From Acidobacteriota bacterium (GTDB taxonomy: Bacteria; Acidobacteriota; Aminicenantia; Aminicenantales; Saccharicenantaceae): DNA of 64,000 nucleotides. Of the stretch, positions 35,011-45,240 are shown one piece after another. Under the pieces are notes generated by a model. That model did not search any database. It worked only from the letters and a program-made list of their open reading frames with translations, and was not told the DNA's origin. Every line of letters starts with the position of its first letter. Position 1 is the first letter of the stretch. The position numbers and the translations under genes were made by a program. The stretch spans positions 310,001 to 374,000 of the forward strand of contig JAWSUF010000001.1 of assembly GCA_033549365.1 (NCBI GenBank), written 5' to 3'.

Positions 35011-35403
35011 TCAGACCCGGCGCCGACGCCGCGGTCGACAGCCGTTGTGGGGAATGGGCGTGACATCCTTGATGGATCGGATTTCCAGGCCCGCCGACTG
35101 CAGGGCGCGGATGGACGATTCACGGCCCGCACCGGGGCCCTTGACCCGCACATCCACATAGCGGACGCCGAAATCCTTGGCCTTGTTCGCCACATCCCGG
35201 GCCGCCAGCTGGGCCGCATAGGGCGTTCCCTTGCGGGCACCCTTGAACCCCGACGTTCCGGAACTGGACCAGCAGACGGTGTGTCCTGTCTGATCGGTGA
35301 TGGTGATCACGGTGTTGTTAAAAGTGGATTGGATATAGGCCGTACCGAATCCGATATCCTTCCTGACTTTTTTCTTTTTTGTTTTGGCTTTTGGTTTGGC
35401 CAT
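35011..35403 (-). CDS. rpsK: 30S ribosomal protein S11
   Basis: 130 residues; a Lys-rich N-tail, then [16 protein letters not shown] and the closing [17 protein letters not shown], both standard. Platform protein next to the decoding-site helix 45 region. Confidence 0.98.
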   Translation of the reverse strand: MAKPKAKTKKKKVRKDIGFGTAYIQSTFNNTVITITDQTGHTVCWSSSGTSGFKGARKGTPYAAQLAARDVANKAKDFGVRYVDVRVKGPGAGRESSIRALQSAGLEIRSIKDVTPIPHNGCRPRRRRRV

Positions 35404-35428
35404 GGTCGTTCCCTTTCGTCAGGATCTC

Positions 35429-35809
35429 TTACTTTTTATCCTTGCCGGCTTTCTTGATCGCATGGCCGCGGGGGCCTTTTCGGGTCCGGGCATTGGTCTT
35501 GGTTCTCTGCCCGCGGACCGGGAGTTTCCGTTTGTGGCGCATGCCGCGGTAGGAACTGATATCGATCAGACGTTTGATGTCCATCGTGACGTCTTTCCGA
35601 AGATCGCCCTCGATTTTTTCCGTCTTTTCAATGATCTGGCGGATTTTGTTGACTTCGTCCTCGGACAAGTCCTTGATTTTCTTGTTTTCGTCGATTCGGG
35701 CTTCCTTGAGAATCCGAAGGGATTTGGAGCGCCCGATTCCGTAGATGTAAGTCAGACCGATGCCGATGTTCTTCTCGGTGGGAAGCGTGATGCCCGCGAT
35801 TCTTGCCAT
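35429..35809 (-). CDS. rpsM: 30S ribosomal protein S13
   Basis: 126 residues; [24 protein letters not shown] opening shape, the [27 protein letters not shown] tail that reaches the P-site tRNA, and normal length. Starts 12 bp after rpmJ. Confidence 0.98.
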   Translation of the reverse strand: MARIAGITLPTEKNIGIGLTYIYGIGRSKSLRILKEARIDENKKIKDLSEDEVNKIRQIIEKTEKIEGDLRKDVTMDIKRLIDISSYRGMRHKRKLPVRGQRTKTNARTRKGPRGHAIKKAGKDKK

Positions 35810-35821
35810 AGTGACCTCGTC

Positions 35822-35935
35822 TTATCCTTGTTTTTGTTTGTGCCTCGGATTGGAGCAGATGACGCGCACCTCGCCCTTCCTCCTGACGATTTTGCAGTTT
35901 CTGCAGATCCTTTTCACAGATGCTCTGACTTTCAT
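35822..35935 (-). CDS. rpmJ: 50S ribosomal protein L36
   Basis: 37 residues: [15 protein letters not shown] at the start and a HKQKQG tail. Four zinc ligands are present as C-x2-C, Cys and His (Cys11, Cys14, Cys27, His32), the C+ form. Between infA (12 bp) and rpsM (12 bp), its usual place. Confidence 0.97.
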   Translation of the reverse strand: MKVRASVKRICRNCKIVRRKGEVRVICSNPRHKQKQG

Positions 35936-35947
35936 GGCTTTGATCCT

Positions 35948-36166
35948 CTACTTGTACCTATAAGTGATGCGCCCCTTGGTCAGGTCATAGGGGGACAGTT
36001 CCACCAAGACCCTGTCTCCCGGCAGGATGCGGATGAAATACTTCCGCATTTTCCCCGAAATGTGAGCCAGGATGACGTGCTTGTTGGCCAGTTCGACACG
36101 AAACATGGCATTGGGGAGCGTCTCCAGCACAACACCTTCGGTCTCATAAACATCAGGTTTAGGCAT
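35948..36166 (-). CDS. infA: translation initiation factor IF-1
   Basis: 72 residues, one OB fold ([17 protein letters not shown] to [13 protein letters not shown]), full length. It blocks the A site during initiation. Its start overlaps the map stop by 8 bp. Confidence 0.98.
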   Translation of the reverse strand: MPKPDVYETEGVVLETLPNAMFRVELANKHVILAHISGKMRKYFIRILPGDRVLVELSPYDLTKGRITYRYK

Positions 36167-36965
36167 GGGGATTCCTCTCCCGGAAGGCGGCCTCAGGGGC
36201 GCAAAACTCTTCAGCCCCGTCGTCGAGGCTCAGGATTTCGACACCATTTTCGGTGACGGCCACGGTGTGTTCGTAGTGGGCGGCCCGGCTTCCATCCCGG
36301 GTGACGGCCGTCCAGCCATCCTCCAGAACATCGGCCTCCCACCCGCCTGCAGCGATCATGGGTTCAATGGCCAGGGTCATTCCCGGCTTGATCTTCGGTC
36401 CCCGTCCGGGACTTCCGAAATTGGGAACCTGCGGTTCCTCGTGGAGGGATCTCCCGATGCCATGGCCGACAAACTGGCGGATCACGGAAAAGCCTTCGCG
36501 TTCGACGGAGTCCTGAACGGCTGCGGAAACATCGGACAATCGGCAGCCCGGTCGAACCTTATCCAGACCGTAATAAAAGGCTTTTTCCGCAGCCCGGATC
36601 AGTCTCAAGTCCGCCGCGGCGACGTGTCCCACGGGAACGGTGACGGCGGCATCCCCATAAAACCCTTCGCACAAAACTCCGAAATCCAGACTGACGATAT
36701 CCCCTTCCTGAAGCTCGCGTGATGAGGGAATGCCGTGTACGATTTCGTCATTGACGGAAACGCAAAGCGCTGCGGGATAACCCCGGTAGCCCTTGAATGC
36801 GGGAACGGACCCGAACTCTCTCGCCCGGGCGTCGGCATAGGCGTCCAGAACCCGGGTTTCGACGCCCGGCCGGATCATCGGCCGAAGCTCGGCCAGAACG
36901 CGGGCCACAATTCTGTTGCTCTTCCGCATGGCGGCGATTTCTCTCCCGGATTTCAAAACAATCAT
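36159..36965 (-). CDS. map: methionine aminopeptidase, type I
   Basis: 268 residues. The five metal ligands of the pita-bread fold are present: Asp in SLDFGVL, Asp in FYGDAAVTV, His in [10 protein letters not shown], Glu in AIEPMI and Glu in [11 protein letters not shown]. It removes the initiator Met from new proteins. A C-terminal tail of about 20 residues is longer than usual. ATG overlaps adk by 4 bp. Confidence 0.97.
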   Translation of the reverse strand: MIVLKSGREIAAMRKSNRIVARVLAELRPMIRPGVETRVLDAYADARAREFGSVPAFKGYRGYPAALCVSVNDEIVHGIPSSRELQEGDIVSLDFGVLCEGFYGDAAVTVPVGHVAAADLRLIRAAEKAFYYGLDKVRPGCRLSDVSAAVQDSVEREGFSVIRQFVGHGIGRSLHEEPQVPNFGSPGRGPKIKPGMTLAIEPMIAAGGWEADVLEDGWTAVTRDGSRAAHYEHTVAVTENGVEILSLDDGAEEFCAPEAAFRERNPHA

Positions 36966-37633
36966 GACGCGCCTCGTCCGGCCGTCCTGTTCTGCAACCG
37001 GGGAGCCAGAACGATTTGGATCCGGGAAAAAACCTCATCTACGCTCCCCGATCCGTCAATGCGGACCAGGGTGTTCCGATTCCGATAATGTGCCAAGAGT
37101 GGCTCGATGCCGTTTCTGTAGACCTTGAGCCTCTCGGCCACAACCTCTGGGGCATCATCCGGTCGACGGACGAGTTCCGCCCCGCAGGCATCGCAGGCTC
37201 CGGGCTGTTTCGTTTCCTTGACGGCCGGATTGAAGACGGCATCGCACTCCGGGCAGACAAGGCGGCGCGAGAGTCTATGGATCATGGCCTCTTCATCCAC
37301 CGCAATATCCAGAGCGATTTCCGAACGTCCGGCATCCAGGGCCTCCAGGCCTTCGGCCTGGGGAACCGTTCGCGGGAAACCGTCCAGAACATACCCATCG
37401 GCACAATCGCCCCGGGCGATCCGTTCTCTGACGAGTTCGAGAACCAGCTCATCCTCCACGAGTTCGCCGGAATTCATGCGGTCTTCCGCCTTCAAGCCCA
37501 GGGGGGTCCTGTCCCGGACGGCACGCCGGAGGAGATCTCCCGTGGAGATCCGGGGAAATCCCCAGGCCGCCTCGATGAGGCCGCCCTGGGTTCCCTTGCC
37601 GCCTCCGGGCGGACCGAGGAGGATGATCCTCAT
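36962..37633 (-). CDS. adk: adenylate kinase (zinc-binding LID)
   Basis: 223 residues. P-loop GPPGGGKGT near 7-15, DGFPRT near 84-89, and a LID with two Cys pairs (CPEC and CDAC) that bind structural zinc, the long form of the enzyme. It balances ATP, ADP and AMP. ATG overlaps secY by 4 bp. Confidence 0.97.
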   Translation of the reverse strand: MRIILLGPPGGGKGTQGGLIEAAWGFPRISTGDLLRRAVRDRTPLGLKAEDRMNSGELVEDELVLELVRERIARGDCADGYVLDGFPRTVPQAEGLEALDAGRSEIALDIAVDEEAMIHRLSRRLVCPECDAVFNPAVKETKQPGACDACGAELVRRPDDAPEVVAERLKVYRNGIEPLLAHYRNRNTLVRIDGSGSVDEVFSRIQIVLAPRLQNRTAGRGAS

Positions 37634-39012
37634 CCCCGTCTCCCTTTGATCCGGCTCCGTCGCATGAAGCCGTCGTAATGGCGCATGACGAGCTGGGCTT
37701 CGATCTGCTGGAGCGTGTCCATGGCCACGCCGACGACGATGAGAATCGAGGTTCCGCCGAAATAGAAATCGATATTCAAGCCCTGTGTGAACCAGCGGGG
37801 CAGATTGGCTTCCAGCGCATCGCCGATCCAGGGCAGAGCTCCGACCTTGACGCCGGTCATCATGAACTCGGGCATGATGGCGATTGCGGCCAGATAAACG
37901 GCGCCGGCCAGCGTAATGCGGGACAGGATGCCGTCAATGTAGTCGGAGGTGTTTTTTCCGGGCCGGATGCCCGGGATGAATCCGCCGTACTTGCGCAGGT
38001 TGTCGGCCACATCCGAAGGGTTGAAGATGATCGAGATGTAGAAATAGGTGAAGAAGATGATGGCCGCGACATAAGTCAGGATGTAGAGCGGCATCCCCAG
38101 GTTGAACTGCTGGGCGATCGTCTGGAAAACGGGCGCTTTGATGGCCTGGGCGATGGTCTGAGGAAGGGTGATGATGGCGGCGGCGAAAATGATCGGAATG
38201 ACGCCTCCGGTGTTGACGCGCAGCGGCAGATGGGTACTCTGACCGCCGTAAACCTTGCGGCCGATGACCCGCTTGGCATAGGATACGGGAATGCGGCGCT
38301 GGCCTCTCTCGACGAACACGATAAAGGCCACAACGGCCAGCATCAGGGCGACGAGGAAGATCAGACGGAGCGGGTCCATGCTGCCGGTGCGCAGGCCGGT
38401 GACGGCGCTGCCGACACCCCTTGGAAATTCGACGACAATCCCGGCGAAAATGATGAGGGAAATGCCGTTGCCGATCCCACGCTCAGAGATCTGTTCGCCG
38501 AGCCACATGATGAAAACCGTGCCCGTGGTCAGGGTCAGCACGGTCAGAAGCTGGAACCCGAGGCCGGGGTTGGGAACGATGGCCGCACCGCCGGGACTCC
38601 TCAGGGCCTGTAAAAAGAAGGAAATGCCGAATCCCTGAATGAGACAGATGGCGATCGTTCCATATCGGGTATACTGCGTGATTTTTTTCCGCCCCAGCTC
38701 TCCTTCCTTGGACAACCTCTCCAGGTAAGGCCAGACGACCTGGAGAAGCTGCAGAATGATGGACGAGCTGATATAGGGCATGATGCCCAGGGCGAAGATC
38801 GTCATCCGGGACATGTTTCTCCCGGAAAAAAGATCGATAAACCCGAGAATGGAACCTCTCTGCGCCTGCCAGAACTCGGCCAATGCGGCGGCGGATATCC
38901 CCGGAGTGGGGATCTGGGCGCCGATCCTGTAAACGGCCAGGATGGCCAGGGTGAAAATCACCCGTTTTCTCAGTTCAGGAATACTGAAGATGTTGCGGAT
39001 ACTCTCAAGCAT
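37630..39012 (-). CDS. secY: protein translocase subunit SecY
   Basis: 460 residues with ten hydrophobic helices. Recognisable parts are the N-terminal RKRVIFTLAILAVYRIGAQIP region, the plug and lateral-gate helices, and cytoplasmic loops with SYAKRVIGRKVYGG and the C-terminal KGRRG. It forms the protein-conducting channel with SecE (also in this window). Start overlaps rplO by 8 bp. Confidence 0.98.
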   Translation of the reverse strand: MLESIRNIFSIPELRKRVIFTLAILAVYRIGAQIPTPGISAAALAEFWQAQRGSILGFIDLFSGRNMSRMTIFALGIMPYISSSIILQLLQVVWPYLERLSKEGELGRKKITQYTRYGTIAICLIQGFGISFFLQALRSPGGAAIVPNPGLGFQLLTVLTLTTGTVFIMWLGEQISERGIGNGISLIIFAGIVVEFPRGVGSAVTGLRTGSMDPLRLIFLVALMLAVVAFIVFVERGQRRIPVSYAKRVIGRKVYGGQSTHLPLRVNTGGVIPIIFAAAIITLPQTIAQAIKAPVFQTIAQQFNLGMPLYILTYVAAIIFFTYFYISIIFNPSDVADNLRKYGGFIPGIRPGKNTSDYIDGILSRITLAGAVYLAAIAIMPEFMMTGVKVGALPWIGDALEANLPRWFTQGLNIDFYFGGTSILIVVGVAMDTLQQIEAQLVMRHYDGFMRRSRIKGRRG

Positions 39013-39457
39013 TTTCCGACCCGATAACGACGGCCTTGCCGCCCGCCTCCTCGATTTTTTTCACGGCCGTCTGCGAAAAGGCATGGGCCCGGATTGTCCG
39101 GGCGGACTGGAGTTCCCCGCGGCCGAGGATTTTGACGAGCGGTTTTTTCCCCCGGATCAGACCGGCTTTTTTCATGGCCTCAAGACCGATCTCATCGCTG
39201 GGCAAGGCGTTCAGCCGCTCGACATTGACCGCCTGATATTCTACCCGAAAAATGTTGGTGAACCCCCGCTTGGGGATGCGGCGGACCAGGGGCATCTGCC
39301 CGCCCTCGAAACCGCGCTTCTGGGTGAATCCGGCTCCGGAGAGCTGGCCCTTGTGCCCGCGGCCCGACGTCTTGCCCCGGCCCGAGCCGGGTCCGCGGCC
39401 CCGTCTTCTTTTGTTTTTCCTTGAACCGGGTTCGGGACGCAGTTTATTGAGACTCAT
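39005..39457 (-). CDS. rplO: 50S ribosomal protein L15
   Basis: 150 residues; the Gly/Arg-rich N-terminal extension (RGRGPGSGRGKTSGRGHKG) and the following GFEGGQMPLVRRIPKRG are standard. ATG overlaps rpmD by 4 bp. Confidence 0.97.
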   Translation of the reverse strand: MSLNKLRPEPGSRKNKRRRGRGPGSGRGKTSGRGHKGQLSGAGFTQKRGFEGGQMPLVRRIPKRGFTNIFRVEYQAVNVERLNALPSDEIGLEAMKKAGLIRGKKPLVKILGRGELQSARTIRAHAFSQTAVKKIEEAGGKAVVIGSENA

Positions 39458-39636
39458 GATTCTTCCACAGCCTCCACTTTCAGCAAATGGGTGATCTTCC
39501 GGATCATGCCTCGAATCTCCGGCCGATCCTCACGAATGACGGAGGATTGCAGCTTGCGAAGCCCAAGTCCTTTGATGACTTCCCTTTGGTTCCGGGGATA
39601 TCCGATCGGACTCCTGACCAGCGTGATCTTTATCAT
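39454..39636 (-). CDS. rpmD: 50S ribosomal protein L30
   Basis: 60 residues; [25 protein letters not shown] matches L30, one compact domain of normal length. Overlaps rpsE by 4 bp. Confidence 0.96.
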   Translation of the reverse strand: MIKITLVRSPIGYPRNQREVIKGLGLRKLQSSVIREDRPEIRGMIRKITHLLKVEAVEES

Positions 39637-40148
39637 AACGACACCCGGCTCTTCACCCGGCCGGCGGCGGCGGTTTCGGGATTTTTAAGCTTCTTCAGGG
39701 CGTCCATGGTCGCATGAGAGACGGATATGGGATTATTGCTGCGGATGGACTTCGTAAGGACATCCTTGATGCCCGCAAGCTGCATAATCACGCGCACGGC
39801 GCCTCCGGCGATGACCCCCGTTCCTTTGGCCGCCGGCCGGAGCACCACGACTCCGGCATCGACTTCGCCCTTGACCAGGTGAGGAATCGTCGTATCGGCC
39901 AACGGGACCTGGTATAAATTTTTCTTTGCGGACTCGACCCCCTTGGCGATGGCTTGGGGGACTTCCCGCGCTTTCCCCTTGCCGATGCCGACACGGCCTT
40001 TTTCATCCCCGACGGCGACCAGCGCCGAAAAGCTCATGTTCTTGCCGCCCTTGACGACTTTGGTCACCCGGCGGATGGAAATGACCTGATCCTTGAACTC
40101 CAAGTCTTCGGGTTCGGCTCCGGGTCTACGATAGGTTCGATCTCTCAC
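39633..40148 (-). CDS. rpsE: 30S ribosomal protein S5
   Basis: 171 residues: the N-terminal dsRNA-binding-like domain ([21 protein letters not shown]) and the C-terminal domain ([21 protein letters not shown]). S5 shapes the mRNA entry channel. A 29-bp gap separates it from rplR. Confidence 0.98.
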   Translation of the reverse strand: MRDRTYRRPGAEPEDLEFKDQVISIRRVTKVVKGGKNMSFSALVAVGDEKGRVGIGKGKAREVPQAIAKGVESAKKNLYQVPLADTTIPHLVKGEVDAGVVVLRPAAKGTGVIAGGAVRVIMQLAGIKDVLTKSIRSNNPISVSHATMDALKKLKNPETAAAGRVKSRVSL

Positions 40149-40177
40149 GCTCAGTCCTCCTTAGAAGGGACCCCGGG

Positions 40178-40552
40178 TCAAAAACGGATGCCTTCTTTCC
40201 TCATTGCCTCAGCCAAAGCCTTGACACGGCCGTGATAGGGATAGATGCCGCGGTCGAAGACAACGCTCTCGATGCGGCGCTCTTTCAACCGGCCGGCCAG
40301 GATCTCACCCAACAGATTACAGGCTTCCTTGTTCTTTCCGCTCCGGCCTTTGTCCTTGAAGTCTTTCTCCTGGGTGGACGCCGTCGCCAAGACCTGATGA
40401 GTCTGGTCATCGATCACCTGGGTATAAACATAGACATTGCTCTTGAAAACATGAAGCCGGGGTCGATCCGCCGTTCCCTTGATCTTGGCCCGGATCCGCT
40501 TGCGCAGCCGGCCGCGCCGGATCTCTCTCTTTGCCAGCTTGTTCTTATCCAC
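40178..40552 (-). CDS. rplR: 50S ribosomal protein L18
   Basis: 124 residues; basic N-tail, RPRLHVFKSNVYVYTQVIDD and FDRGIYPYHGRVKALAEAMR are standard L18. It joins 5S rRNA to the large subunit. Start overlaps rplF by 8 bp. Confidence 0.97.
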   Translation of the reverse strand: MDKNKLAKREIRRGRLRKRIRAKIKGTADRPRLHVFKSNVYVYTQVIDDQTHQVLATASTQEKDFKDKGRSGKNKEACNLLGEILAGRLKERRIESVVFDRGIYPYHGRVKALAEAMRKEGIRF

Positions 40553-41090
40553 CGGTCACTCCTGCTTTGCGTTCTTTCTTGATGAGCTTTTCTCCGACAT
40601 AACGGATGCCTTTCTGTTTATAGGGATCCGGTCGGCGATGCTTCTTGATGTCCTCGGCCACTTGCCCGACTTTTTGTTTGTCGATCCCGCGGACGGTGAG
40701 AAGCGTCGGTTTCTCGGCCGTGATTTCGACGCCTTCCGGAATCTCGAAGATCACGGGCCGGGAATAACCCAGGCTCATCTCCAATTTGTTGTTTTCGATT
40801 TTGGCGCGGTAACCGACGCCCAAAATCTCAAGCTGTTTGACAAATCCCACGGAGACGCCCAGAAGGGCGTTCTGGGCCAGCGAACGGCACAATCCGTGCC
40901 GGGATCGAACGGCCTGGGTTTCGTCCCTCCGGGTCAAGAGCAAGATGTTGTCCTCGAGACGGGCTTCGATTCCCTCATAGATCGGAGACGACATCTTTCC
41001 CTTGGGGCCTTCGAACGTGATCTCTCCGGCCTCGATGGTCACTTTCACTCCCGGTGGAACCGCTATGGGCTGTTTTCCGACTCTCGACAT
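40545..41090 (-). CDS. rplF: 50S ribosomal protein L6
   Basis: 181 residues with two similar L6 folds; the C-terminal signature (RRPDPYKQKGIRYVGEKLIKKE) is intact. Located near the factor-binding site. 22 bp after rpsH. Confidence 0.98.
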   Translation of the reverse strand: MSRVGKQPIAVPPGVKVTIEAGEITFEGPKGKMSSPIYEGIEARLEDNILLLTRRDETQAVRSRHGLCRSLAQNALLGVSVGFVKQLEILGVGYRAKIENNKLEMSLGYSRPVIFEIPEGVEITAEKPTLLTVRGIDKQKVGQVAEDIKKHRRPDPYKQKGIRYVGEKLIKKERKAGVTGG

Positions 41091-41112
41091 GTCCTTATCC
41101 TCTCGCGGTGTC

Positions 41113-41511
41113 TTACCAGACGTAGCAGACGACCTCGCCTCCCAAGCCCAGTTCTTCGCATGCCTTCCCGCCGACGATGCCCCGGGATGTGGAGATCACG
41201 GCCAGACCGATCCCCCCCAGCACCTGGGGGATGGATTCCTTGGTGCAGTAAACGCGACAGCCTGGACGGCTGATCCTCCGGAGACCGGTGATCACGCTGG
41301 CATTGTCCTCACCGTATTTCAGCATCAGGGTCAACACGCCCTGCTTGGCATCATCAAGGACCTTGAAATTGCGGATGTATCCCTCATCCTTGAGGATTTT
41401 GGCGATTTCAATCTTCATCCGGGAAGACGGCATGACGACTTCTCTTTTGCGGGACCGGGCGGCATTGCGCAGGCGGGTCAGCATATCGGCAATGGGATCC
41501 GTGTGACTCAT
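41113..41511 (-). CDS. rpsH: 30S ribosomal protein S8
   Basis: 132 residues; DPIADMLTRLRNAARSRK start and the STSRGIVGGKACEELGLGGEV end are standard. S8 is a primary 16S binder and the usual autoregulator of the spc operon. 22 bp after rpsN. Confidence 0.98.
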   Translation of the reverse strand: MSHTDPIADMLTRLRNAARSRKREVVMPSSRMKIEIAKILKDEGYIRNFKVLDDAKQGVLTLMLKYGEDNASVITGLRRISRPGCRVYCTKESIPQVLGGIGLAVISTSRGIVGGKACEELGLGGEVVCYVW

Positions 41512-41533
41512 AACCTTATCCTTTCGCTCAATC

Positions 41534-41719
41534 CTACCAGGACGCCTTGGTGATGCCGGGAATCTCGCCCTTGAGAGCCAGCTCCCTGAAACAGAGCCGG
41601 CAGAGGTCGAATTTCCGGTAAGTGCCCCGGGCGCGCCCGCACTTGTGACAACGCCGTTTCCGCCGGATTGCGAACTTGGGCGTCTTCAGATATTTGGCCA
41701 TCCATGCTGTCGTTGACAA
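41534..41719 (-). CDS. rpsN: 30S ribosomal protein S14, zinc type (type Z)
   Basis: 61 residues from a TTG start at 41719. I chose the TTG because GGAAGGG lies 4-5 nt upstream and the length aligns without gaps to other 61-residue type Z S14 proteins; ATG at 41701 would drop 6 residues and has no ribosome site. CHKC and CRLC (four Cys) form the zinc site, and the tail ITKASW is typical. Confidence 0.93.
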   Translation of the reverse strand: MSTTAWMAKYLKTPKFAIRRKRRCHKCGRARGTYRKFDLCRLCFRELALKGEIPGITKASW

Positions 41720-41734
41720 TTTGCCCTTCCTTTA

Positions 41735-42277
41735 TCAAGACTCGCGAAACGGCATGCCCAGCTTCTTGAGAAGCGCATGCGCGTTTCCGTCCGTTTTCGC
41801 CGTCGTCACGATGGTGATATTCATCCCGCGGGGACGATCCACCTTGGTATAGTCGATTTCGGGAAACACCAGCTGGTCCCTCAGGCCCAGGGTGTAGTTG
41901 CCGCGGCCGTCGAAGGCTCCCGGAGGAACGCCCCGGAAGTCGCGGACCCGGGGAAGCACGATATTGACCAGGCGATCGAAAAACTCGTACATCTTTTTTC
42001 GTCTCAGGGTCACGTAGCAGGCGATGGCCTGGCCCTGGCGCAGCTTGAAGGAGGAGATGGATTTCTTGGCCCGCCCGATGGCCGGAGCCTGGCCTGTGAT
42101 CAGGCTCAACTCGGCCTTGGCCGTATCCAGGAGCTTGATGTTCTGAAGGGCATCGCCGACACCCATGTTGACGACGATCTTCTCCAGGCGGGGGACAGCC
42201 ATGCTGTTGGCAATTCCCAGTTCCTCCCGGAGTTCCGCCAGGATCTCGTTTCTGTATTTCTCTTGCAGGCGATTCAT
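41735..42277 (-). CDS. rplE: 50S ribosomal protein L5
   Basis: 180 residues; [29 protein letters not shown] and [10 protein letters not shown] are standard. L5 binds 5S rRNA and contacts P-site tRNA through its loop. Ten bases after rplX. Confidence 0.98.
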   Translation of the reverse strand: MNRLQEKYRNEILAELREELGIANSMAVPRLEKIVVNMGVGDALQNIKLLDTAKAELSLITGQAPAIGRAKKSISSFKLRQGQAIACYVTLRRKKMYEFFDRLVNIVLPRVRDFRGVPPGAFDGRGNYTLGLRDQLVFPEIDYTKVDRPRGMNITIVTTAKTDGNAHALLKKLGMPFRES

Positions 42278-42287
42278 CGGGGTTTCC

Positions 42288-42626
42288 TCACTTCGTCTTT
42301 TCCAGGGGTGTGGAACATCGGCCGCAACTTCGGGCGCGTGTGCCGTCCGGCAGCACCTTCGTCCGGGCTCTTACGCCCTGACCGCATTCTTCGCAATAAA
42401 TCATGACCCGGGAGGCCGGGATGGGCGCTTCTTTCTCCATGATACCGCCCTGGATGTTCTTGCTCCTGTCCGGCCGGATGAATTCCTTGACAAAGTTGAT
42501 TTTCTCGACAATGATCCGGTTTTTCTCGGGGATGACCTTCAGAACTTTCCCGGTCTTGCCCTTGTCTTTACCCGTCCGGACCATCACCATGTCGTTTTTC
42601 CGCACGTGGACTTTGAGCGCCGGCAT
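42288..42626 (-). CDS. rplX: 50S ribosomal protein L24
   Basis: 112 residues from the ATG at 42626, which shares one base with the rplN stop. KOW motif [21 protein letters not shown] is at 8-28 in order; the C-terminal part has two Cys pairs (CEEC and CGRC) that may bind zinc. One of the two assembly initiators of the 50S subunit. Confidence 0.97.
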   Translation of the reverse strand: MPALKVHVRKNDMVMVRTGKDKGKTGKVLKVIPEKNRIIVEKINFVKEFIRPDRSKNIQGGIMEKEAPIPASRVMIYCEECGQGVRARTKVLPDGTRARSCGRCSTPLEKTK

Positions 42627-42994
42627 CACAGCACCTCCGGAGCCAGGGAGACGATCTTCATGAAGCGCCTGTCCCTCAATTCCCGGGCCACGGGACCGAA
42701 TACGCGGGTCCCCACGGGTTCATTGGCCTTGTCGATGATGACCGCCGCATTGTCCTCGAAACGGATGTAGGAGCCGTCCTTGCGGCGCAATTCCTTCCTG
42801 GTCCGAACAACGACCGCCCGGACAACCTTGCCCTTGGGGATCTTGCTTTCGGGTTCGGCCTCCTTGACGGTGGCCGATATGATGTCCCCCAGCCGGGCCG
42901 TCCGTCCGACGCTCCCTCCCAGGGGCGTGATGGCCTGGATCTTCCGAGCGCCGGAATTATCGGCCACCTTGAGCATGGTGCGCATTTGTATCAT
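42626..42994 (-). CDS. rplN: 50S ribosomal protein L14
   Basis: 122 residues; [18 protein letters not shown] and [24 protein letters not shown] show the standard ends. Start overlaps rpsQ by 4 bp. Confidence 0.98.
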   Translation of the reverse strand: MIQMRTMLKVADNSGARKIQAITPLGGSVGRTARLGDIISATVKEAEPESKIPKGKVVRAVVVRTRKELRRKDGSYIRFEDNAAVIIDKANEPVGTRVFGPVARELRDRRFMKIVSLAPEVL

Positions 42995-43290
42995 GGCTGC
43001 TTATCCTCTCCCAAGGGTTGTCCGGGCTCGGCGCTCAATCCCACGATGTTCATGACCCGCCAGTGTTTTTTCTTGCTGATCGGCCGGGTCTCGACAATGC
43101 GGACGACATCCCCGATATTGCATTTCTCGAATTCGTCGTGAACAAGAAAGGAGGTCCTCAGCTTGACGGATTTCTTGTATAAGGGATGCCGGACCTGGCG
43201 GACAACCTGGACTTTAACGGTCTTTTTCATCGTTTTCCCGATGACCGTGCCGATCTTCGTCGTCTTGCGTGTCTTGTCCTTGGATTCCAT
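42991..43290 (-). CDS. rpsQ: 30S ribosomal protein S17
   Basis: 99 residues; [18 protein letters not shown] and the [15 protein letters not shown] segment are standard. The C-terminus is about 12 residues longer than in E. coli. Two bases after rpmC. Confidence 0.97.
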   Translation of the reverse strand: MESKDKTRKTTKIGTVIGKTMKKTVKVQVVRQVRHPLYKKSVKLRTSFLVHDEFEKCNIGDVVRIVETRPISKKKHWRVMNIVGLSAEPGQPLGEDKQP

Positions 43291-43292
43291 GC

Positions 43293-43490
43293 CTATTCCG
43301 TCCTTTTCTGCTCATTGTTCAGGAACGTGGCGATCCGGGCCATGGTCTTCCTGATATTCTTAATCTTCATCGGGTTGTCCAACTGGCCGATGGCCTTCTG
43401 AAAGCGGAGTTTGAACAACTGGTCCTTGAGCTCCGCGGCTTTGGTCCGCAGTTCGTCGGCCGACAAATCCTTCATTTCGCTCTTTTTCAT
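43293..43490 (-). CDS. rpmC: 50S ribosomal protein L29
   Basis: 65 residues, two-helix protein; [21 protein letters not shown] and [12 protein letters not shown] are typical. At the exit tunnel. Overlaps rplP by 4 bp. Confidence 0.96.
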   Translation of the reverse strand: MKKSEMKDLSADELRTKAAELKDQLFKLRFQKAIGQLDNPMKIKNIRKTMARIATFLNNEQKRTE

Positions 43491-43909
43491 AGGAGGTCCC
43501 TGTTTTCCCTGGAAATGAACCGCGTCTTCACGGGCAGTTTATTGGAGGCCAGACGCATGGCTTCCCGGGCGACGCCTTCGTCCACACCTTCGATTTCAAA
43601 AAGGATTTTTCCGGGACGGACGACATCCACCCAGAACTCGGGATCCCCCTTGCCTTTTCCCATACGGACTTCCGTGGGCTTCTTGGTGATCGGCTTCCAG
43701 GGGAACGTCCGGATCCAGAGTTTTCCTTTTCTCTTCATGTGGCGGGAGATGGTGATTCGCCCGGACTCGATCTGACGGGCGGTCAGCCAGCAGGCCTCAA
43801 GGGCCTGGAGGCCGTACTCGCCGAAGGAGAGATCGGCTCCGCGGGCGGCGCGCCCGCGCATCTTGCCCCTTTGCTGCTTCCTGAATTTGACCTTCTTGGG
43901 CATCAACAT
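43487..43909 (-). CDS. rplP: 50S ribosomal protein L16
   Basis: 140 residues; [19 protein letters not shown] opening and the [25 protein letters not shown] central part are standard. It helps place the A-site tRNA acceptor end. Two bases after rpsC. Confidence 0.98.
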   Translation of the reverse strand: MLMPKKVKFRKQQRGKMRGRAARGADLSFGEYGLQALEACWLTARQIESGRITISRHMKRKGKLWIRTFPWKPITKKPTEVRMGKGKGDPEFWVDVVRPGKILFEIEGVDEGVAREAMRLASNKLPVKTRFISRENRDLL

Positions 43910-43911
43910 GA

Positions 43912-44580
43912 CTAGATCTCCTCAACCTCGACCGTCTGAGACGACATTTTCGCTTTTTCCACGTCGCCGCGGTAGATCCAGACCTTGATGCCGATCTGGC
44001 CGTACGTGGTGAAGGCTTCGGTGAACGCATAATCGATATCCGCTCTCAACGTCTGGAGAGGAAGCTGGCCTTTGAGATACCATTCGGAGCGGGCGATTTC
44101 CACTCCGCCCAGCCTTCCGGCGCACATGACCTTGATGCCTTTGGCGCCCATTTTCAAGGCCATATCCACGGCCCGGCGCATGGCCCGCCGATAAGCGATG
44201 CGCTTTTCCAGCTGAACGGCGATCCCTTCGCCCACAAGCAGCGCGTCGAGTTCGGGCTTATCGACCTCCCGGATGTCGACATAAACATCTTTGCGGGCGA
44301 TTCCCTCAAGGAAGCGCTTCAACGTCTCGATTTCCTTGCCGCCGCGACCGATGATGATTCCCGGACGCGCCGTATGGATGATCACACGGATCTTCGGGCC
44401 GACGCGTTCGACGGCGACACCGGAAACGCCGGCGTGGTAATACTTTTCCTTGACGGCCCGCTTCATTTTCAGGTCTTCATGAATCAGACGGCTGTATTCC
44501 GGACCCTTGGCGAACCAGCGGGAGCTCCACGGCTTGTTGAATCCCAGCCGGAAACCGAATGGATGTGTCTTCTGTCCCAC
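43912..44580 (-). CDS. rpsC: 30S ribosomal protein S3
   Basis: 222 residues. The KH domain GXXG is in [11 protein letters not shown], and the C-terminal domain ([30 protein letters not shown]) is intact. At the mRNA entry site with S4 and S5. Confidence 0.98.
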   Translation of the reverse strand: MGQKTHPFGFRLGFNKPWSSRWFAKGPEYSRLIHEDLKMKRAVKEKYYHAGVSGVAVERVGPKIRVIIHTARPGIIIGRGGKEIETLKRFLEGIARKDVYVDIREVDKPELDALLVGEGIAVQLEKRIAYRRAMRRAVDMALKMGAKGIKVMCAGRLGGVEIARSEWYLKGQLPLQTLRADIDYAFTEAFTTYGQIGIKVWIYRGDVEKAKMSSQTVEVEEI

Positions 44581-44583
44581 GGG

Positions 44584-44943
44584 CTATCTCCCTTTTTCCT
44601 CAAGTTCGATGCGGACATGGCTTGTCCGCTTCAGGATCCGGTAAGCCCTCCCCTGGGGCGCCGGCCGGATGCGCTTGGCCATCGGACCGCCGTTGACGGC
44701 GATTCCGGAGATGAAGAGGTCGTCCACGTCGATCTGTGGGGATTTTTGTTGGGCATTGGCAACGGCGGAGCGGAGGACCTTCTCGATGACGGCGCTGATT
44801 TTCTTTTTATCGTTGAAACGGAGGATGGTCAGAGCCTCGCCGACGGTGCGGTCCCTGATCAGATCGGCGACAAGGCGGGCTTTCTGGGGACTCATCCGCA
44901 CATATCTGACAATGGCCCGGGAAACAATGTTGGGTTCGTTCAT
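44584..44943 (-). CDS. rplV: 50S ribosomal protein L22
   Basis: 119 residues; VRMSPQKARLVADLIR and the tunnel-lining hairpin around MAKRIRPAPQGRAYRILKRTSHV are present. No deletions at the macrolide-associated hairpin. One base after rpsS. Confidence 0.98.
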   Translation of the reverse strand: MNEPNIVSRAIVRYVRMSPQKARLVADLIRDRTVGEALTILRFNDKKKISAVIEKVLRSAVANAQQKSPQIDVDDLFISGIAVNGGPMAKRIRPAPQGRAYRILKRTSHVRIELEEKGR

Positions 44944-44944
44944 G

Positions 44945-45238
44945 TTACTTGCCCACCCTCATCTGTTTGGCGGTCTTCGAGGTGTGGCCCTTGAACGTCC
45001 GCGTCGGTGAAAACTCACCCAACTTATGTCCGACCATGTTTTCCGTGATGAAGACCGGGATGAACTTCCGTCCATTGTGAACGCCGATGGTCAGGCCCAC
45101 CATTTCCGGAGTGACGGTGGAACGCCGCGACCACGTCTTGATGACTTTCCGTTTTTCGGATCGGGCGCCCGAGGACGCCTGGACTCTTGCCATCAGCTTG
45201 TCTTCGATATACGGACCTTTATGCTGGGATCGGCTCAT
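44945..45238 (-). CDS. rpsS: 30S ribosomal protein S19
   Basis: 97 residues; [25 protein letters not shown] and the basic [16 protein letters not shown] tail are standard. Two bases after rplB. Confidence 0.98.
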   Translation of the reverse strand: MSRSQHKGPYIEDKLMARVQASSGARSEKRKVIKTWSRRSTVTPEMVGLTIGVHNGRKFIPVFITENMVGHKLGEFSPTRTFKGHTSKTAKQMRVGK

Positions 45239-45240
45239 GA